Origin: G963708235 sp963708235
Lineage (GTDB): Bacteria > Actinomycetota > Acidimicrobiia > Spongiisociales > UBA5794
DNA length: 64,000 nt
Direction of reading: 5' to 3'
NCBI GenBank assembly: GCA_963708235.1
Contig: OY970200.1
Coordinates: 1,798,001-1,862,000, forward strand
The position numbers and the translations under genes were made by a program. Each line of letters opens with the position of its first letter. The first letter of the stretch is position 1. Below, one piece after another: positions 24,436 through 34,518 of the stretch. The notes beneath the pieces were generated by a model, which made no database searches, was not told the DNA's origin, and saw nothing but the letters and a program-made list of their open reading frames with translations.

Positions 24436-27400
24436 TTACAGCACCGCTTTGACGCCCAGGAGCTCGCGCAACTCGGCGAACAACGACGACCGCGGCTCGA
24501 CCCGGTAGTCGTCGCCGAACTTGACCACCTTCTCCCCGCTGTCCGACACCATGTGGAGATACACCGAGGCGTTGCCGGGATGGTTCGCCAACGCCTGCTT
24601 GAGACGGTCGGCGACGCTGCGCGACAGCGCCGTCGCCGGCACCCGGAGCCGCACCGTGTCGTCGGAATTGAACTCCGGTTGGCGGACCTCGGTACCGATG
24701 AACTTCACATCGTCACCACGGTGGTCGACCCGGCCCTTGACCACCAGGATGGCGTCCTCTCTCACCATCGGTCCGTGCTCGTTGACGGTCCGGGGAAAGA
24801 GCACCACCTCGGTGCTGCCCTGGAGATCCTCGAGCTGGAAGAACAACATGGTGTCGCCGGACTTGGTGTATCGGCGGGTCACCGCCCCCACCACCCCGCC
24901 GATCGAGGCCTCGGACTTGTCCTTCAGCTCCCAGAGACCGGGGATGCTCGTGGAGCACATCTGGTCGAGCCGGCGCTCGATCCCGAACAGCGGGTGGTCG
25001 GAGACGTACAGCCCGAGCATCTCCTTCTCGAATGCCAGCTTCGGCGCCTTGTCCCATTCGCGGTCCGGGATCTCGACGGGAACCGCCGCCACCACCGACT
25101 CGGCGCCGCCGAAGAGGCTGTACTGCCCCATGTCCTCGGCGCGGCGGCGGGCCACCGTGGCGTCGAGCAGATCGATGGACTTCTCCAGCAGCCCTCGGCG
25201 GGGATACCCGAGCGAGTCGAAGGCGCCGCCCTTGATCAGCGATTCGACCACCCGCTTGTTGAGCACCATCAGGTCGACCCGGTCGACGAAGTCCTGGAAC
25301 GATGCGTAGCGGCCGTTCTTCTCCCGCTCGGCCACGATCGGATCGACCACCGATTCGCCGACGTTGCGCACCGCCGACATCCCGAACGTGATCTGCCCGT
25401 CGACGACGGCGAACTCCGACTCGGCGAGGTTGACATCGGGAGCGAGCACCTTGATCCCCATCGAACGGCACTCGTGGAGATAGATGGCGGTGCGGTCCTT
25501 GTCCTTCTTGGATGCGGTCAGCAGCGCCGCCATGTACTCGGCCGGGTGATGCGCCTTGAGCCAGGCGGTCTGGTAGGCGACCAGGGCGTAGGCGGCGGAG
25601 TGGCTGCGGTTGAACCCGTATCCGGCGAAGTGCTCGATGAATCCGAACAGCTCCTCGCCGAGCTTGGCCTCGTGACCGGCGGTGACACATCCGGCGACGA
25701 ACTTCTCCTTCTCGGCGCGCATCACCGAGGCGATCTTCTTGCCCATCGCCTTGCGCAGGTTGTCGGCGTCCTGCATCGAGTAGCCCGCCATCTTCTGGGC
25801 GACCTGCATCACCTGCTCCTGGTACACCATGATCCCGTAGGTGTCGGCCAGCACCTCGCCCATGTCGGGGTGGAGCACCTCGACCTCGGAACGGCCGTTC
25901 TTGCGATCGGCGTAGAGGTTGTGCATCCCGGCGCCGAGCGGACCGGGGCGGTACAGGGCGTTGAGCGCCACCAGATGCTCGAACAGCTCGGGCTTGAGGT
26001 TGCGCATCAGGGCCCGCATCGGACCACCCTCGAACTGGAACACCCCCATCGACTCACCCGCCTGGAGCATGGCGAACACCTTCTCGTCGTCGAGGGCGAT
26101 GTCGTCGATCTCGATCCGGGTGCCGGTCGACTTCTCGATCAGCTCCAGGGCACGCTCGATGGTGGTGAGGTTGCGCAGCCCGAGGAAGTCCATCTTGAGC
26201 AGACCGAGCGACTCTACGGCCCCCATCTCGTACTGGGTCACCACCTCGGCGTCGTCGCCCTTGCGCTGGATGGGGACGATCTCCATCAGCGGCACCGGCG
26301 AGATGACCACGGCAGCGGCGTGGATGGAATCCTGGCGCCGCAACCCCTCCAGCCCGAGGGCGGTGTCGATGACCTCACGGGCCTCGGCATCGGTGTCGTA
26401 GACCTCGCGCAGCCCCTTGGCCTCCTTGTACCAGTCCTTCTCCGCCTGTTCGGCTTCGGAGAGCGGCTCGGTAAGGCACTGCGCCAGACTGGCCTCCTTG
26501 CCGAGGATCGCCGGCGGCATCAGCTTGGAGACGCGATCGCCGAGCCCGTAGGGGTAGCCCAGCACCCGGGCGGCGTCACGCATCGCCTGGCGTCCCTTGA
26601 TGGTGGAGAAGGTGACGATCTGGGCGACGTGGTCGGAGCCGTACCGCTCGGCGCAGTAGCGGATCATCTCGCCGCGATAGCGCTCGTCGAAGTCCATGTC
26701 GATATCCGGCATCTCACGGCGTCCCGGGTTGAGGAAACGCTCGAAGATCAGCCCGTAGTGCAGCGGGTCGAGCTTGGTGATGCCCAGGCAGTAGGCGATG
26801 ATCGATCCGGCGGCGCTGCCGCGTCCCGGGCCGGTGCGGATCCCCCGCTCGTTGGCGTGACGGATCAGGTCCCACACGATCAGGAAGTAGGCGTTGAATC
26901 CCATCTCGTCGATCACCCGAAGCTCGTAGTCGATGCGGTCGAGGGTGGCCGGGGGAAGCGGATCGCCGTATCGGACCTTGGCGCCTTCCAGCACCAACTC
27001 CAACAGATAGGACTTCTCGTCGTGTTTGGGCGGCACCGGGAACTGCGGGAGCAGGATCCGGCCGAACTCCAGACTGACCTCGGACCGCTCGGCGATCAGC
27101 AACGTGTTGCTGCAGGCCCCGGGAAACTCGTCCTCGGGGAACAGCGCCCACATCTCCTCGGCCGACTTGACGTAGAACTCCTGGGATTCGAAGCGGAACC
27201 GCTTCTCGTCGGAGCGGTTGGCGCCGGTCTGGATACACAGCAGCACATCGTGGGCGTCGGCCTCGGCGGCGTAGGTGTAGTGACTGTCGTTGGCGGCGAG
27301 CAGCGGGGCCCCGACGTCCTTCGAGATCTGGAGCAGGTCGGCCATGATCCGGCGCTGGGCGGGGATTCCGTGGTCCTGGATCTCGATGAAGAAGTTTCCC

Positions 27401-27939
27401 TTGCCGAAGATGTCCTGATACATCGACGCCGCTTCCCGTGCCGCCTCGTAGTCGCGCACCTGCGAGACGTTCCCCTCCTCCGAGGTGGCGTCGGGGGCGA
27501 GAAGCTGGGGGACGTGACCGCCGAGACATCCGGAGGTGGCGACGATTCCCTCGGCATGGGCGGCGAGTAGTTCGCGGTCCATCCGTGGCTTGTAGTAGTA
27601 CCCGTCCAGATAGGCCTGCGAGGACAGCTTCATCAGGTTGCGGTATCCGACCTCCGAGGTCGCCAGCAACGTCATGTGATAGCGGACGTCCTCGCGGCGC
27701 GGTGGGCGGTCGAACCGGGAACCGGGAGTGAGATAGGCCTCCATGCCGATGATCGGTTTGACCCCGGCGCCCTGGGCCGCCTTGATGAAGTCGACCACGC
27801 CGTAGAGCACCCCGTGATCGGTGATGGCGACGGCGGGCTGCCCGTCCCCGGCAACGGCCTGGACCAGGTCTTTGACCCTGGCGGCGCCGTCGAGCATCGA
27901 GAACTCGGTGTGCACGTGGAGGTGGGCGAAGCTGCGCAC
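24436..27939 (-). CDS. dnaE: DNA polymerase III alpha subunit
   Basis: Replicative DNA polymerase of the C family, 1167 residues, normal for DnaE1. The N-terminal PHP domain starts with HLHVHTEFSMLDG and has TDHGVLYG. The palm active site is PDIDMDFDERY near residues 410-418 with two catalytic aspartates. A tandem helix-hairpin-helix region and a C-terminal OB fold (near 950-1050, GVVGAVTRRYTKSGDTMLFF) follow. GTG 27939 has GGAAGG about ten bases upstream. The gene diverges from the phosphofructokinase cluster. Confidence 0.98.
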   Translation of the reverse strand: MRSFAHLHVHTEFSMLDGAARVKDLVQAVAGDGQPAVAITDHGVLYGVVDFIKAAQGAGVKPIIGMEAYLTPGSRFDRPPRREDVRYHMTLLATSEVGYRNLMKLSSQAYLDGYYYKPRMDRELLAAHAEGIVATSGCLGGHVPQLLAPDATSEEGNVSQVRDYEAAREAASMYQDIFGKGNFFIEIQDHGIPAQRRIMADLLQISKDVGAPLLAANDSHYTYAAEADAHDVLLCIQTGANRSDEKRFRFESQEFYVKSAEEMWALFPEDEFPGACSNTLLIAERSEVSLEFGRILLPQFPVPPKHDEKSYLLELVLEGAKVRYGDPLPPATLDRIDYELRVIDEMGFNAYFLIVWDLIRHANERGIRTGPGRGSAAGSIIAYCLGITKLDPLHYGLIFERFLNPGRREMPDIDMDFDERYRGEMIRYCAERYGSDHVAQIVTFSTIKGRQAMRDAARVLGYPYGLGDRVSKLMPPAILGKEASLAQCLTEPLSEAEQAEKDWYKEAKGLREVYDTDAEAREVIDTALGLEGLRRQDSIHAAAVVISPVPLMEIVPIQRKGDDAEVVTQYEMGAVESLGLLKMDFLGLRNLTTIERALELIEKSTGTRIEIDDIALDDEKVFAMLQAGESMGVFQFEGGPMRALMRNLKPELFEHLVALNALYRPGPLGAGMHNLYADRKNGRSEVEVLHPDMGEVLADTYGIMVYQEQVMQVAQKMAGYSMQDADNLRKAMGKKIASVMRAEKEKFVAGCVTAGHEAKLGEELFGFIEHFAGYGFNRSHSAAYALVAYQTAWLKAHHPAEYMAALLTASKKDKDRTAIYLHECRSMGIKVLAPDVNLAESEFAVVDGQITFGMSAVRNVGESVVDPIVAEREKNGRYASFQDFVDRVDLMVLNKRVVESLIKGGAFDSLGYPRRGLLEKSIDLLDATVARRRAEDMGQYSLFGGAESVVAAVPVEIPDREWDKAPKLAFEKEMLGLYVSDHPLFGIERRLDQMCSTSIPGLWELKDKSEASIGGVVGAVTRRYTKSGDTMLFFQLEDLQGSTEVVLFPRTVNEHGPMVREDAILVVKGRVDHRGDDVKFIGTEVRQPEFNSDDTVRLRVPATALSRSVADRLKQALANHPGNASVYLHMVSDSGEKVVKFGDDYRVEPRSSLFAELRELLGVKAVL

Positions 27940-28152
27940 GCTCGAGAAACCTTCCGATCAGAACTACATCCATGTAAGCACGGCGGCGCCCGGGAAGCAC
28001 GCCGCGAAATCCGCCGCTCGGCGGGAACCGCCCGGGGCCCGGTCCCGGCCCCGACCCGGCACCGGTCGACCTCCCCGGTTCCCGGTACAGGTACCATCCG
28101 TATTGCCGGTCACGTGCCGAAGCCTGTCACCTCGGAGGAGAAACCGGTTGCC

Positions 28153-29124
28153 ATGACCATACGACGAATCGGTGTGCTCACTTCCGGCGGCGATGCCCCG
28201 GGAATGAACGCCGCCATCCGCGCCGTCGTCCGCAGCGCCTCGGGGCGCGGGATCGACGTCGTCGGAATCGAACAGGGCTTCGATGGGCTGCTGGGCGGTG
28301 CCGTGCGGCCCCTGCTCCCCCGCGATGTGGGAGACATGATGCAACGGGGAGGGACGTTCCTCCATACCGCCCGCTGCGCCGAGATGCTCACCAGGGCCGG
28401 ACGCCAGAAGGCGGTCCGACAGATCAACAGCAATGCCATCGACGGCCTGGTGGTGATCGGTGGCGACGGCTCCCTGACCGGTGCCAACGCCCTCGCCGAG
28501 GACGGGATCGCCGTGGTCGGGATTCCCGCCTCGATCGACAACGACATCTGGGGCACCAACATGTCGCTCGGTGTCGACACCGCCCTCAACACCATCGTCG
28601 AGGTGGTCGACAAACTCCGTGACACCGCCTCGTCGCACCAGCGCGCCTTCCTCGTGGAGACGATGGGCCGCAACAACGGCTACCTGGCGCTGATGGGCGG
28701 GCTGGTGTGCGGAGCCGAACTCAGTCTGATCCCGGAGGTGGACATCACCCTCGACGAGGTGGGCGCCGCCGTCGCCGCCGCCTACGCCCGTGGCAAGAAT
28801 CACGCCTTCATCCTCGTCGCCGAGGGCGCCAAGCTCGATATCCACGCCGTGGCCACCCATCTCAGCGGAAACAAGATCGGCTTCGAATCCCGGGTCACCA
28901 TCCTCGGCCACGTCCAGCGCGGCGGGAGCCCGTCGGCCTTCGACCGCCTGCTGGGGAGCCGGTTCGGGATCGCCGCCGTCGACACCCTCGCCGAAGGCGG
29001 AAGCGGGGTGATGGTGGGGATCTCCGGTCGCTCCATCGAAACCGTACCGCTCACCGACGTGGTCTCCCGGACCAAGACCGCCAACCTCGACTACTACGAA
29101 GCCCTCAAGACGCTGGCCAAGTGA
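28153..29124 (+). CDS. pfkA: 6-phosphofructokinase, ATP-type, paralogue 1
   Basis: A 323-residue kinase of the PfkA fold. GVLTSGGDAPGMNAAIRAVV is the N-terminal nucleotide site. IGGDGSL has Gly106 at the position that marks ATP use. The catalytic loop is PASIDND, differing from the usual P-[GK]-T-I-D-N-D by Ala-Ser. GHVQRGGSPSAFDR binds the sugar phosphate. GGAGGAG precedes ATG 28153 by 12 bases. First of three tandem paralogues. Confidence 0.93.
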   Translation: MTIRRIGVLTSGGDAPGMNAAIRAVVRSASGRGIDVVGIEQGFDGLLGGAVRPLLPRDVGDMMQRGGTFLHTARCAEMLTRAGRQKAVRQINSNAIDGLVVIGGDGSLTGANALAEDGIAVVGIPASIDNDIWGTNMSLGVDTALNTIVEVVDKLRDTASSHQRAFLVETMGRNNGYLALMGGLVCGAELSLIPEVDITLDEVGAAVAAAYARGKNHAFILVAEGAKLDIHAVATHLSGNKIGFESRVTILGHVQRGGSPSAFDRLLGSRFGIAAVDTLAEGGSGVMVGISGRSIETVPLTDVVSRTKTANLDYYEALKTLAK

Positions 29125-29206
29125 CCGCCCTCGCGACCTGACCCAGCTACGACCTGCGATCGCCACGGGCGTCCCCGTTCCGGGCGCCAAGGAAGGAACA
29201 CAGCCG

Positions 29207-30352
29207 ATGCGGATCGGGATCCTCACCGGGGGCGGCGACGTCCCCGGACTCAACCCATGTATCAAGGCCGTGGTGAACCGGGTTCACCAGGGTGGCCACC
29301 AGGTCGTCGGGATTCGCCATGGATGGGCCGGGCTGCTCTCCACCAACCCTGACGACCCGGATTCGGTGGCGGAGAACCTGATCGACCTCACCCCGGACCA
29401 TGTCCGAACCGTCGACCGGACCGGCGGTACGTTCCTCCACAGTTCCCGCACCAACCCCGGCAGGGTCCGACCCAGCGAGGTTCCCGACTTCCTCGAGGCC
29501 CCCGCCGGTGACGGTCCGCACGACTTCACCGGTCATGTGCTCCGGGTCCTGGAGGCCCGCCACATCGATGTCCTGATCCCGATCGGGGGCGACGACACGT
29601 TGTCCTACGGGCTCAGAATGCACCAGGAAGGCGTCCCGGTGATCGCCATCCCCAAGACCATGGACAACGACGTCCACGGCACCGACTATTGCATCGGGTT
29701 CTCCACCGCCGTCACCCGCGGCGTCCAGTTCATCCACAACCTGAGGACCTCGACCGGTTCACACGAGCGCATCGCCGTGGTCGAGTTGTTCGGTCGTTAC
29801 AGCGGCGAGACGTCGCTGATCACCGCCTATCTCGCCGGCGTCGACCGGGCCATCATCTCGGAGGTCCCCTTCGACATCGACCGCCTTGCCGAACTGCTGA
29901 CCGCCGACAAACGCGCCAACCCGTCCAACTATGCGATGGTCACCATCTCGGAGGGTGCGGTCCTCAAGGGCGGCGACATGATGTTGTCCGGCGAGGAGGA
30001 TGCGTACGGTCACCGAAAGCTGGGCGGCATCGGCCAGCTCACCGGTGAGCTGATCAAGGAGCGCACCGGTGAGGGCATCATCTACCAGCAGGTCGGCTAC
30101 CTGATGCGTTCCGGAAGCCCGGACTCGCTCGATCTGATGGTGGCGACCAACTATGCGGTGATGGCGGCGGACCTCGCCGTTGAAGGTTCGAGCGGGCGGA
30201 TGGTGGCGCTGCGTGGCGGCACATACACCACGGTGCCGATCTCGGTGACCAGCGAAGGGGTGAAACGGGTCGATGTCGACGAGCTCTACGACGTCGCCGA
30301 ATACCGGCCGACGCTGCGCCATGTCCCCGGAAAGCCGATGTTCCTGTACTGA
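29207..30352 (+). CDS. phosphofructokinase family protein, PPi-type signature, paralogue 2
   Basis: A 381-residue PfkA-fold protein. IGGDDTL has Asp130 where ATP enzymes have Gly, and PKTMDND has Lys150; together these are the established markers of pyrophosphate-dependent phosphofructokinases. It carries an insert (DFLEAPAGDGPHDFTGHVL) relative to its neighbours and a C-terminal extension ending YRPTLRHVPGKPMFLY. GAAGGAAC precedes the ATG. PPi use is inferred from residues, not shown. Confidence 0.9.
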   Translation: MRIGILTGGGDVPGLNPCIKAVVNRVHQGGHQVVGIRHGWAGLLSTNPDDPDSVAENLIDLTPDHVRTVDRTGGTFLHSSRTNPGRVRPSEVPDFLEAPAGDGPHDFTGHVLRVLEARHIDVLIPIGGDDTLSYGLRMHQEGVPVIAIPKTMDNDVHGTDYCIGFSTAVTRGVQFIHNLRTSTGSHERIAVVELFGRYSGETSLITAYLAGVDRAIISEVPFDIDRLAELLTADKRANPSNYAMVTISEGAVLKGGDMMLSGEEDAYGHRKLGGIGQLTGELIKERTGEGIIYQQVGYLMRSGSPDSLDLMVATNYAVMAADLAVEGSSGRMVALRGGTYTTVPISVTSEGVKRVDVDELYDVAEYRPTLRHVPGKPMFLY

Positions 30353-30396
30353 GCGGGCAGAATTGATCAAGTCGGCGACCGACGTGAGGTGATCGA

Positions 30397-31425
30397 ATGG
30401 GTGAGGTGATCGGCGTCCTGACCGGTGGTGGCGACTGTCCCGGGCTCAATGCGGTGATCCGGGCGGTGACCGCCCGCTCCATCGGGCGACACGGCGCCGA
30501 AGTCGTCGGTTTCCTCAACGGGTGGGAAGGTCTGATGACCGGGAAGTCCGTTCGTCTGGACCGCGATGCGGTGCGCGGGATCCTCACCAGGGGCGGCACC
30601 ATCCTCGGCACCTCGCGGATGGATCCGTACGTCCACGGTGACGGTCTCGGCACCTGCCGACCGGCGCTGGAACGCAACGGCATCGACACGCTCGTTGTGG
30701 TCGGTGGTGACGGAACCCTACGGGCGGCGATGCGACTCGCCGAAGAGGGTTTGCGGGTGGTCGGGGTGCCGAAGACGATCGACAACGACATCGCCGGCAC
30801 CGACATGACGTTCGGTTTCGATACCGCCTCACAGATCGCCACCGACGCCATCGACCGCCTCACCTCGACAGCCGAGGCACACAACCGTCTGATGGTGGTC
30901 GAGGTGATGGGCAGGACCAAGGGCTGGATCGCCACCTACGCCGGGATCGCCAGCGGCGCCGACGCCATCCTCATCCCGGAACGTCCCTATCTGCTCGAAG
31001 ACGTCGCCGGGATCGTGCGCAGCCGTCACCGCCACGGCAAGAGCTATTCGATCATCGTCGTCGCCGAGGGGGTAGCTCCCCCACCCGGAACCGAGATGGA
31101 GACACGCACCGACGCCTACGGGTTCGACCGGCTCGGTGGCGTCAGCTACGCCATCGCCGACCGCCTGGAGGAGATCACCGGTTTCGAGACCCGGGTCACG
31201 GTGCTCGGTCACATCCAGCGGGGTGGCACACCGACCTCGTTCGACCGGGTGCTCGCCAGCCGGCTGGGGGTGGCGGCCGCCGACCTCGCCCTCGAAGGTC
31301 ATGCCGGGGTGATGGCGTCACTGCGCGGCGCCGAGATCCTCCCGGTCCCGCTCGCCGAGGCCTGCGCCGGGATCCGGGGCGTCGACGATCCGCTCTACGA
31401 CGCAGCCTCCACCTTCTTCGGCTGA
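30397..31425 (+). CDS. 6-phosphofructokinase, paralogue 3
   Basis: A 342-residue PfkA-fold enzyme. VGGDGTL (Gly106) indicates ATP, while PKTIDND (Lys126) follows the actinobacterial group III pattern. MGRTKGWIATYAG and GHIQRGGTPTSFDR complete the sugar-phosphate site. GTGAGGTGATCGA precedes the ATG. It lies 44 bp after paralogue 2, so the three genes probably form one operon. Confidence 0.92.
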   Translation: MGEVIGVLTGGGDCPGLNAVIRAVTARSIGRHGAEVVGFLNGWEGLMTGKSVRLDRDAVRGILTRGGTILGTSRMDPYVHGDGLGTCRPALERNGIDTLVVVGGDGTLRAAMRLAEEGLRVVGVPKTIDNDIAGTDMTFGFDTASQIATDAIDRLTSTAEAHNRLMVVEVMGRTKGWIATYAGIASGADAILIPERPYLLEDVAGIVRSRHRHGKSYSIIVVAEGVAPPPGTEMETRTDAYGFDRLGGVSYAIADRLEEITGFETRVTVLGHIQRGGTPTSFDRVLASRLGVAAADLALEGHAGVMASLRGAEILPVPLAEACAGIRGVDDPLYDAASTFFG

Positions 31426-31516
31426 GTCCCACCTCCCCGACGCTTCTCCCCCTGCCCATACGTTCTGTCGTCACGCAGGGGGCGGCACCCGTGCCGGTGC
31501 AGGTAGTGTCCTCCCG

Positions 31517-32278
31517 ATGTTGACCATTCTTCGCCGCCACACGCTGCTCGCCGCCACCGTCGCCACCCTGATGCTGCTGGTGGCCCATCCGGCGAGCGCC
31601 CATGTCGGGATCTCACCATCGTCGGCGCCCGAAGGATCAACCCAGACGTTCACGCTCGAGGTGGGGCACGGCTGCGACGACTCACCGACATCGCGGGTGC
31701 TCACCGATCTCTCCGGGGGCTTCGATCAGATCGATCCGGTCGACATCGACGGGTGGGACGTCACGCTGGACCGGACCATCATCTCGTGGACGGCCCAGAC
31801 GGGGTACGAGGGCTCGGTCGGCAAGTTCTCCTTCACGGCCCGGGTCACCGCATCGGCCGGGACCGTGGTCCCCACCCCGGTGATCCAGGAGTGCGTGGAA
31901 GGCCGCTACGACTGGGTCCAGGTGTTGGCCCCCGGCCAGGAACCGAGCGAGGTGACCGAGCCCGCACCGCTGCTCACTGTCACCGCCGGCACCCCGGTCG
32001 AGACCACCACGATCCCGCCCGACACCACCACAACCACCGAGGCGGTCACCACCACCGTGGCCACCTCGACCACCGTTGCGGAAACCACCACCGTCCCGGC
32101 CGAGTCGACCACCACTCTCCTGACCGATACCGATGAAGGGACCGACGACGGCACCCCCGTCCCCCTGGTCATCGGAGCCCTCGTCCTCGCCGCCGCCGTG
32201 ACCACCGCCGTCATCGCTGCCCGCCGCCGCAGCAACCCCTTCCCCGACAACGAGCCCCCGACCTCCGAGCTCGAATAG
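31517..32278 (+). CDS. YcnI-like (DUF1775) exported, membrane-anchored protein
   Basis: A 253-residue protein. A signal peptide with cleavage at ASA|H puts His29 at the mature N-terminus, the copper ligand in YcnI proteins. The DUF1775 beta-sandwich spans about residues 29-150. A Thr-rich wall linker (TTTIPPDTTTTTEAVTTT) follows, then a membrane helix near 213-235 and a basic cytoplasmic end. This suggests extracytoplasmic copper binding. No copper transporter lies next to it. Confidence 0.82.
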   Translation: MLTILRRHTLLAATVATLMLLVAHPASAHVGISPSSAPEGSTQTFTLEVGHGCDDSPTSRVLTDLSGGFDQIDPVDIDGWDVTLDRTIISWTAQTGYEGSVGKFSFTARVTASAGTVVPTPVIQECVEGRYDWVQVLAPGQEPSEVTEPAPLLTVTAGTPVETTTIPPDTTTTTEAVTTTVATSTTVAETTTVPAESTTTLLTDTDEGTDDGTPVPLVIGALVLAAAVTTAVIAARRRSNPFPDNEPPTSELE

Positions 32279-32309
32279 GCCACATCCTCACAGCCCAACA
32301 AGCTCTTAT

Positions 32310-32597
32310 GGCCCTCCCCGCCCCAGGCGGGCGGGGTGGCTGCGGACGCCTTGCGGACGCAGACGGGGCGGGGCGCGAGGTCAATGTCCCTCAACCCCGC
32401 CGCGTCACCGACAACCCCGAAACGCGTCAATGAAGACCGCGACCCAGCCTCACGCGACATGCTGACTACCGGAATGCCGACGCCGCGCCCCGCCCCACCC
32501 CCTCCCAGAACCTCGGAGGCACCCCGCCAGCCGGTCTGCGCCCGCAAGCGGCCGCAGCACCCCACCCCAGAGGGGCAGGGAAGGGCGGGGAGGGCAA
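32310..32597 (+). repeat. dispersed GC-rich element, copy a
   Basis: Left arm GGCCCTCCCCGCCCCAGGCG then GCTGCGGACGCCTTGCGGAC and GACGGGGCGGGGCGCGAG. A ~110-bp spacer includes CGCGTCAATGAAGACCGCG. The right arm has CGCGCCCCGCCCCACC and CCCAGAACCTCGGAGGCACC. The arms are near-inverted repeats of each other and are the same sequences found in the 14-17.7 kb array, in the opposite orientation. No gene is present in 32279-32925. Confidence 0.8.
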
Positions 32598-32685
32598 AGC
32601 GGGGGACATCACGACGCTCTCCCAACGAGCGCAAAATACTGTGGCGGAGGCGAGCGCAGGCCCCACAGGCAAGCGGGCCCTTTCT

Positions 32686-32930
32686 GGCCCTCCCCGCCCT
32701 GGGGGGCGGGGTGGCTGGGCACGCTTTGCGGGCCCAGACGGGGCGGGGCGCGAGCTCAACGTCCGACTACCCGGCAGCGTCACCGACAACCCCGAAGCGC
32801 GTCAATGAAGACCGCGTCCCAGCCTCACGCGACATTCTGACCACAGGGATGCAGACCTCGCGCTCCGCCCCACCTCCTCCCAGAACCTCGGAGGCACCCC
32901 GCTCCCCAGGGCGGGGAGGGGGCGATCAGG
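32686..32930 (+). repeat. dispersed GC-rich element, copy b
   Basis: A second copy in tandem about 376 bp after copy a. It has GGCCCTCCCCGCCCTGGGGG, GACGGGGCGGGGCGCGAG, the same spacer with GCGTCAATGAAGACCGCG, then GGATGCAGACCTCGCGCTCC and CCCAGAACCTCGGAGGCACC. Its right edge runs to the 3' end of the acyltransferase gene. Confidence 0.8.
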
Positions 32931-34434
32931 CGGTGTCGGCGGTACCGCCGAGTGGGGGGCGGGCCTTGGGACGGCGGGGGGCGATGCGGGTGGACGACGG
33001 CGCCGACACCCCCTTGGCGGCGGCCTCGGTGGCGGCGGTGCGGAGTTCGTCGAACGACCTGGCAATTGCCTCGACAAAGGGTTGAAGGTCGGGCACCAGA
33101 TCCCAGTCGGCATTGAACCCCCAGTAGAGAGTCCCGGCGTAGCTGAACAGGGCCACCCCTGCCCCGTGACCCTGCCACAGTGGGACCAGCGGGTAGGTGC
33201 CGATCAGCTTGGCGCCGAGCAGGTAGAGCGGGAACTGCGGGCCGGGGACGTTGGTCACCGTCATGTTGAAGGGACGGGCGTTGGTTGCCAACCGGCTCGC
33301 CAGCGACACCAGCGTCGTCGGGGCGCCACCGCTGAGCCGGACCAGCGTGGCCGCACCCAGAGCCTGATCGCTCCGTTTCAGCTTGGCGGTCTCCTCGCCC
33401 ACCGCAGCCAGTCGCTTCACCGGATCGGCCTCCCCGACAGGGAGGGCAGCCAGCCACATCGCCACCTGGTTGCCGAGCGCCCCGCGCTCCCCCTGGGATC
33501 GCACCGACACCGGCGCCATCACCCTGAAATCGAGGTCGTGGACGGGGAACCCGAGGTGGTCGTCGAGGTAGTGACGGACCCCACCGGCCACCGTCGCCAG
33601 GACCACATCGTTGACGCTCCCACCGAGGGTGTCCTTGACCGCCTTGACCTCGGCCAGGTCGTTCTCCCAGGTGGCGAACCGTCGGTTCGGGGTGACCTTC
33701 CCGTTGAGTGGGGTGGCGCTCGCCGTGCTCAACCATCCCGACGAGAGCGATTCACCCATCGCCCGCAGTCTGCGGAGACCATCGCTGACGAGCGTCTGGG
33801 CCTCGTCGGTGATGCTCCGCTTGCTCATCAAGGTGGAGGCGGTGCGACCTGCGCGGCGCGCCGTCTCACGCATCATCAGTTCGCTCCCGGTGGGAGCCGG
33901 GCGCGGCACATACGGCTCGATGTCCGGGATCTCGTCGGTTGGCTGGATGCTGAGCAGCACCGTCATCAGATCGACGCCGGCTATCCCGTCGATGACGGCG
34001 TGATGGGTCTTGGAGATCAGGGCGAAGTGCCCTTCGGACAGCCCTTCGACCACGAACATCTCCCACAGTGGTTTGGTCCTGTCCAACTGCTGTGAGGCCA
34101 GCCGACCCATCAGCAACATCAACTGCTCATGGTCTCCGGGCTGCGGGAGGCTGGTGTGGCGGACGTGATAGGCAAGGTTGAAATGCTCGTCATCGACCCA
34201 CACCGCACGACCTTCGACGGGGACAAAGGCCAGCCGCTGCCGGTACCGCGGAATCAATGGGAGCTTCGCCGTCACGAACCGGCGGAACCGTTCGATGTCG
34301 ACGCCGCCGCCCTCGCTGCGCAGCGGGCCACCATCGAATACGGCCAGCGCCGCCACATGCATGTGCGTCGTCGGCGATTCGATGGCAAGAAACGAATTGT
34401 CGAGGACCGAGAGCCGCTCGTAGTGCCCGACCAT
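32926..34434 (-). CDS. wax ester synthase/diacylglycerol acyltransferase
   Basis: Acyl-CoA-dependent acyltransferase that makes triacylglycerol or wax ester storage lipid, 502 residues. The catalytic H-H-x3-D-G motif is His144-His145...Asp149-Gly150 in KTHHAVIDGIAG. The N-terminal RLSVLDNSFLAIES and the later GNQVAMWLAALPVG and NVPGPQFPLYLLG are family signatures. The C-terminal ~35 residues are basic and proline-rich. ATG 34434 gives the family N-terminus; the frame extends 24 codons upstream without similarity. Confidence 0.94.
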   Translation of the reverse strand: MVGHYERLSVLDNSFLAIESPTTHMHVAALAVFDGGPLRSEGGGVDIERFRRFVTAKLPLIPRYRQRLAFVPVEGRAVWVDDEHFNLAYHVRHTSLPQPGDHEQLMLLMGRLASQQLDRTKPLWEMFVVEGLSEGHFALISKTHHAVIDGIAGVDLMTVLLSIQPTDEIPDIEPYVPRPAPTGSELMMRETARRAGRTASTLMSKRSITDEAQTLVSDGLRRLRAMGESLSSGWLSTASATPLNGKVTPNRRFATWENDLAEVKAVKDTLGGSVNDVVLATVAGGVRHYLDDHLGFPVHDLDFRVMAPVSVRSQGERGALGNQVAMWLAALPVGEADPVKRLAAVGEETAKLKRSDQALGAATLVRLSGGAPTTLVSLASRLATNARPFNMTVTNVPGPQFPLYLLGAKLIGTYPLVPLWQGHGAGVALFSYAGTLYWGFNADWDLVPDLQPFVEAIARSFDELRTAATEAAAKGVSAPSSTRIAPRRPKARPPLGGTADTA

Positions 34435-34518
34435 GGCATCCACCTCCGGAGGGCCAATCGTAGTGTGCCTGCCGACACCGGTGCCGGGCGAGGTGGCACC
34501 GGCCAACCGGGAAATGGC

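Noticed and set aside
24553..27570. A 1005-codon open frame on the plus strand across dnaE
   Set aside because: It is antisense to an intact dnaE; the composition is rich in His/Gly/Val/Asp as expected from reversed high-GC codons, and it has no family resemblance.
32336..33085. Open frame giving peptides such as ALRTQTGRGA and PPPPRTSEAP that recur at 14, 17 and 58 kb
   Set aside because: The peptide similarity comes from the GC-rich DNA repeats. Frames differ, there is no ribosome site, and they run into the antisense of a real gene.
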